Source: Elymus sibiricus (taxonomy: Eukaryota; Streptophyta; Magnoliopsida; Poales; Poaceae). From it: a stretch of 64,000 bases of DNA. Below the pieces are notes generated by a model that had not been told where the DNA came from, did not search any database, and saw only the letters and a program-made list of their open reading frames with translations. Each line of letters begins with the position of its first letter. Position 1 is the stretch's first letter. The DNA is taken from the NCBI GenBank assembly GCA_039707655.1, contig CM077673.1, positions 2,056,001 to 2,120,000 of the forward strand. Direction: 5' to 3'. The translations under genes and the position numbers were made by a program. This document shows positions 60,455 to 64,000 of the stretch, one piece after another.

Positions 60455-62582
60455 CTATTATTCACTGTTTTTGGTTGTCGTGGTCGTCCGAACGTTCGGG
60501 GAAGCCCGTGGACCGGTTATGGGGACCTCACCAAAACTCGCAGATTTGGTCCATTCTTACCAGTTTTCTATGCTATTACTCACTCATTTTGGGTCCCGGG
60601 GCGATCCAAATGTTCGGGGAACCCAGGAATCCGCTTGCTGGGACCTCGCCAAAACTCACAGATTTTGTCCATTCTGACCAGATTTCTATGCTATTATTCA
60701 CTGTTATTTTGTTGTCGTGGTCCTCCGAACATTCGGGGAAGCCCGTGGACCGGTTACGGGGACCTCGCCAAACTAGCAGATTTTGCCTGTTCCGGCTAGT
60801 TTTCTATGCTACTACTCACTAATTTTGGGTCTCGGGGCGATCCAAAAGTTCGGGAAACCCCGGGGTCTGCTTATGAGCACCTCGCCAAAACTCGCAGATT
60901 TGGTCCATTCTGACCAGTTTTCTATGCTATTATTCACTGTTTTTGGTTGTCGTGGTCGTCCCAACATTTGGGGATGCCCGGGGTCCGGTTACGTGGACCT
61001 CGCCAAAACTCGCAGATTTGGTCCATTCTTACCAGTTTTCTAAGCTATTATTCACTGTTTTTTGGTTGTCGTGGTCGTCCGAACGTTCGGGGAAGCCCGG
61101 GGTCCGGTTACGGGGACCTCGCAAAAACTCGAAGATTTGGTCCATTCTTACCAGTTTTCTATGCTATTACTCACTCATTTTGGGTCCCGGGGCGATCCAA
61201 ATGTTCGGGGAACCCCGGGGTCCGCTTATGGGGAGCTCGCCAAAACTCGCAGATTTTGTCCATTCTGACCAAATTTCTATGCTATCATTCACTGTTTTTC
61301 GGTAGTCGTGGTCGTCCGAACATTCGGGGAAGCCCGGGGTGCGGTTACGGGGACCTCGCCAAAACTAGCAGATTTTGTGTGTCCCGGCTAGTTTCCTATG
61401 CTATTACTCACTAATTTTGGGTCCCGGGGCGATCCCAACGTTCGGGGAACCCCGGGGTCCGCATACGGGGACCTGGCCAAAACTCGCAGATTTGGTCCAT
61501 TCTTACCAGTTTTCTATGCTATTATTCACTAGTTTTTGGTAGTTCTGGTCGTCCGAACGTTCGGGGAAGCTCGGGATGCGGTTACGGGGACCTCGCCAAA
61601 ACTAACAAATTTTGTCTGTTCCAGCCAGTTTTCTATGCTATTACTCACTGATTTTGGGTCCCGGGGTGATCCAAACGTTCGGGGAACCCCGGGGTCCGCT
61701 TACGGGGACTTCGCCAAAACTCGCAGATTGTTCCATTCTTACCAGTTTTCTGTGCTATTATTCACTGTTTTTTGGTTGTCGTGGTCGTCCAAACGTTCGG
61801 GGAAGCCCGTGGACCGGTTACGGGGACCTCGCCAAAACTCACAGATTTGGTCCATTCTTACCTGTTTTCTATGCTATTACTCAGTGATTTTGGTTCCCGA
61901 GGCGATCCAAATGTTCGGGGAACCCCGGAGTCCGCTTACTGGGACCTCGCCAAAACTCGCAGATTTTGTCCATTCTGACCAGATTTCTATGCTATTATTC
62001 ACTGTTTTTTTGTTGTCGTGGTCGTCCGAACATTCGGGGAAGCCCGTGGACCGGTTACGGGGACCTCGCCAAACTAGCAGATTTTGCCTGTTCCGGCTAG
62101 TTTTCTATGCTACTACTCACTAATTTTGGGTCTCGGGGCGATCCAAAAGTTCGGGAAACCCCGGGGTCTGCTTACGAGCACCTCGCCAAAACTCGCAGAT
62201 TTGGTCCATTCTGACCAGTTTTCTATGCTATTATTCACTGTTTTTGGTTGTCGTGGTCGTCCCAACATTTGGGGATCCCCGGGGTCCGGTTACGTGGACC
62301 TCGCCAAAACTCGCAGATTTGGTCCATTCTAACCAGTTTTCCAAGCTATTATTCACTGTTTTTTGGTTGTCGTGGTCGTCCGAACGTTCGGGGAAGCCCG
62401 GGGTCCGGTTACGGGGACCTCGCAAAAACTCGAAGATTTGGTCCATTCTTACCAGTTTTCTATGCTATTACTCACTCATTTTGGGTCCCGGGGCGATCCA
62501 AATGTTCGGGGAACCCCGGGGTCCGCTTATGGGGAGCTCCCCAAAACTCGCAGATTTTGTCCATTCTGACCAGATTTCTATG

Positions 62583-62700
62583 CTATCATTCACTGTTTTT
62601 GGTTGTCGTGGTCGTCCCAACATTTGGGGATGCCCGGGGTCCGGTTACGTGGACCTCGCCAAAACTCGCAGATTTGGTCCATTCTTACCAGTTTTCTAAG
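62583..62700 (+). repeat. Chimeric A monomer, copy 3
   Basis: Same join as at 58801, but the tail reads CTCGCAGATTTGG rather than CTCGCATATTTGG, and the next monomer is of the CTAAG subtype. It is therefore a variant of the same exchange or a second event. Confidence 0.8.
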
Positions 62701-63883
62701 CTATTATTCACTGTTTTTTGGTTGTCGTGGTCGTCCGAACGTTCGGGGAAGCCCGGGGTCCGGTTACGGGGACCTCGCAAAAACTCGAAGATTTGGTCCA
62801 TTCTTACCAGTTTTCTATGCTATTACTCACTCATTTTGGGTCCCGGGGCGATCCAAATGTTCGGGGAACCCCGGGGTCCGCTTATGGGGAGCTCGCCAAA
62901 ACTCGCAGATTTTGTCCATTCTGACCAGATTTCTATGCTATCATTCACTGTTTTTCGGTAGTCGTGGTCGTCCGAACATTCGGGGAAGCCCGGGGTGCGG
63001 TTACGGGGACCTCGCCAAAACTAGCAGATTTTGTGTGTCCCGGCTAGTTTCCTATGCTATTACTCACTAATTTTGGGTCCCGGGGCGATCCAAACGTTCG
63101 GGGAACCCCGGGGTCCGCATACGGGGACCTGGCCAAAACACGCAGATTTGGTCCATTCTTACCAGTTTTCTATGCTATTATTCAATGGTTTTTGGTAGTT
63201 GTGGTCGTCCGAACGTTCGGGGAAGCTCGGGATGCGGTTACGGGGACCTCGCCAAAACTAACAAATTTTGTCTGTTCCAGCCAGTTTTCTATGCTATTAC
63301 TCACTGATTCTGGGTCCCGGGGTGATCCAAACGTTCGGGGAACCCCGGGGTCCGCTTACGGGGACTTCGCCAAAACTCGCAGATTGTTCCATTCTTACCA
63401 GTTTTCTGTGCTATTATTCACTGTTTTTTGGTTGTCGTGGTCGTCCAAACGTTCGGGGAAGCCCGTGGACCGGTTACGGGGACCTCGCCAAAACTCACAG
63501 ATTTGGTCCATTCTTACCTGTTTTCTATGCTATTACTCAGTGATTTTGGTTCCCGAGGCGATCCAAATGTTCGGGGAACCCTGGAGTCCGCTTACTGGGA
63601 CCTCGCCAAAACTCGCAGATTTTGTCCATTCTGACCAGATTTCTATGCTATTATTCACTGTTTTTTTGTTGTCGTGGTCGTCCGAACATTCGGGGAAGCC
63701 CGTGGACCGGTTACGGGGACCTCGCCAAACTAGCAGATTTTGCCTGTTCCGGCTAGTTTTCTATGCTACTACTCACTAATTTTGGGTCTCGGGGCGATCC
63801 AAAAGTTCGGGAAACCCCGGGGTCTGCTTACGAGCACCTCGCCAAAACTCGAAGATTTGGTCCATTCTGACCAGTTTTCTATG

Positions 63884-64000
63884 CTATTATTCACTGTTTT
63901 TGGTTGTCGTGGTCGTCCCAACATTTGGGGATGCCCGGGGTCCGGTTACGGGGACCTCGCAAAAACTCGAAGATTTGGTCCATTCTTACCAGTTTTCTAT
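63884..64000 (+). repeat. Chimeric A monomer at the window end (3' partial)
   Basis: The 5' part is the CCCAACATTTGGGGATG subtype. After CCGGTTACG it continues GGGACCTCGCAAAAACTCGAAG, the 3' half of the next monomer in HOR-C, instead of TGGACCTCGCCAAAACTCGCAG. This again means one monomer lost by exchange between neighbours. The last base or so is cut off by the window edge. Confidence 0.78.

Larger units (their letters stand above)
58195..61270 (+). repeat. HOR block, 1536-bp (13-mer) period, two copies
   Basis: 58195-59730 and 59731-61266 match at 1536 bp. It overlaps the right end of the 1892-bp block. Both copies share the chimeric monomer (58801, 60337) and the rare CCAGGAATCCGCTTGCTGG (59087, 60623). 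It differs in composition from the 1539-bp 13-mer near 20-25 kb, so the two 13-mers arose independently. Confidence 0.87.
1..64000 (+). repeat. Satellite DNA array of 118/119-bp monomers with higher-order structure
   Basis: Every stretch read belongs to the same head-to-tail repeat. If each monomer is started at the C of the CTATTA-type box, the first complete one begins at 21 and about 540 follow. A nearly invariant part runs from GGGACCTCGCCAAAACTCGC through the GGTCCATTCTTACCAG box to TTTTCTATG; the variable part lies about 8-35 bases after the start. Lengths are 118 or 119 bp, with rarer 117-bp and 120-bp forms and one 29-bp truncated form seen three times. No inversion, transposon, telomeric repeat or unique spacer was seen. 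Known satellites with this layout sit in centromeric, pericentromeric or subtelomeric heterochromatin; which of these applies is inference. I do not recognise the monomer as a named family. Confidence 0.97.
61270..64000 (+). repeat. HOR-C-type segment with a 1656-bp (14-mer) period
   Basis: The HOR-C anchor monomer at about 61519 recurs at about 63175, 1656 bp (14 monomers) downstream, and matching continues to about 63900. Private variants include GGGAGCTCCCCAAAA near 62532, AAAACACGCAG near 63135, GATTCTGGG near 63306 and CCCTGGAGTCC near 63580. The window ends inside a monomer. Confidence 0.82.

Noticed and set aside
17850..61270. Treating the 1539-bp and 1536-bp 13-mers as the same HOR
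   Set aside because: They differ in monomer order and marks: the former has a three-A run with CTATTACTAACTG monomers, the latter a CTATCATTC chimera and GTGGTCCTCC monomers. They share only the monomer count.
1..64000. CRISPR array
   Set aside because: There is no short direct repeat alternating with unique spacers. The repeat is continuous, 118/119 bp long, and the 'spacers' are themselves repeated.
1..64000. Assignment to a named satellite family or species
   Set aside because: The monomer is not one I recognise, and length and GC alone do not identify a species. Naming one would be a guess.

Overview
The whole 64-kb window is one uninterrupted eukaryotic tandem-repeat (satellite DNA) array. 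I found no gene, RNA gene, transposon, CRISPR array or unique sequence in it. The basic unit is a monomer of 118 or 119 bp, about 540 copies, all in the same orientation. GC is about 50% (59 G/C in one 119-bp monomer counted by hand). Two monomer classes recur. Type A (118-119 bp) carries a T-run, then a GTCGTGG-rich stretch and the palindrome CCGAACGTTCGG. Type B (118 bp) carries TTTTGGGTCCCGGGGCGAT in the same place and usually CGGGGAACCCCG just after it. An A+B dimer is 237 bp, exactly 79 codons. This keeps the forward frames open for hundreds of codons and produces many spurious open frames.

The monomers are organised into higher-order repeats (HORs). From left to right: a 9-mer/7-mer region (about 0.24-2.9 kb, periods 1065 and 828 bp); a mosaic stretch to 4.35 kb; HOR-A, an 18-mer of 2131 bp repeated about 2.9 times (4.35-10.57 kb); a block with periods of 1686 then 2040 bp carrying a 29-bp truncated monomer (11.4-17.7 kb); a 13-mer block of 1539 bp (about 17.9-25.2 kb) that is itself part of 4382- and 5921-bp duplications reaching 30.3 kb; a 17-mer derivative of HOR-A (30.6-32.4 kb); HOR-C, an 18-mer of 2129 bp in eight consecutive, almost identical units (32424-49928); and then shorter derived blocks with periods of 1184, 1892, 1536 and 1656 bp to the end of the window.

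All these periods are whole numbers of monomers, except the 1686- and 2040-bp periods, which include the truncated monomer. Chimeric monomers sit at several block borders. This pattern is expected from repeated unequal crossing-over and segmental amplification. HOR-C, in the middle, is the most regular and probably the most recently amplified part. The flanks are mosaics of related but shorter arrangements.

The organism cannot be named from the sequence. HOR architecture and scale point to a eukaryotic centromeric, pericentromeric or subtelomeric heterochromatin block from a long-read assembly. CpG is not depleted (10 in one 119-bp monomer), which argues against an old, heavily methylated and decaying vertebrate-type satellite. 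Block borders below are by eye and good to about one monomer, except where a monomer start (the C of the CTATTA-type box, i.e. CTATTA, CTACTA, CTATCA or similar) is used as anchor.
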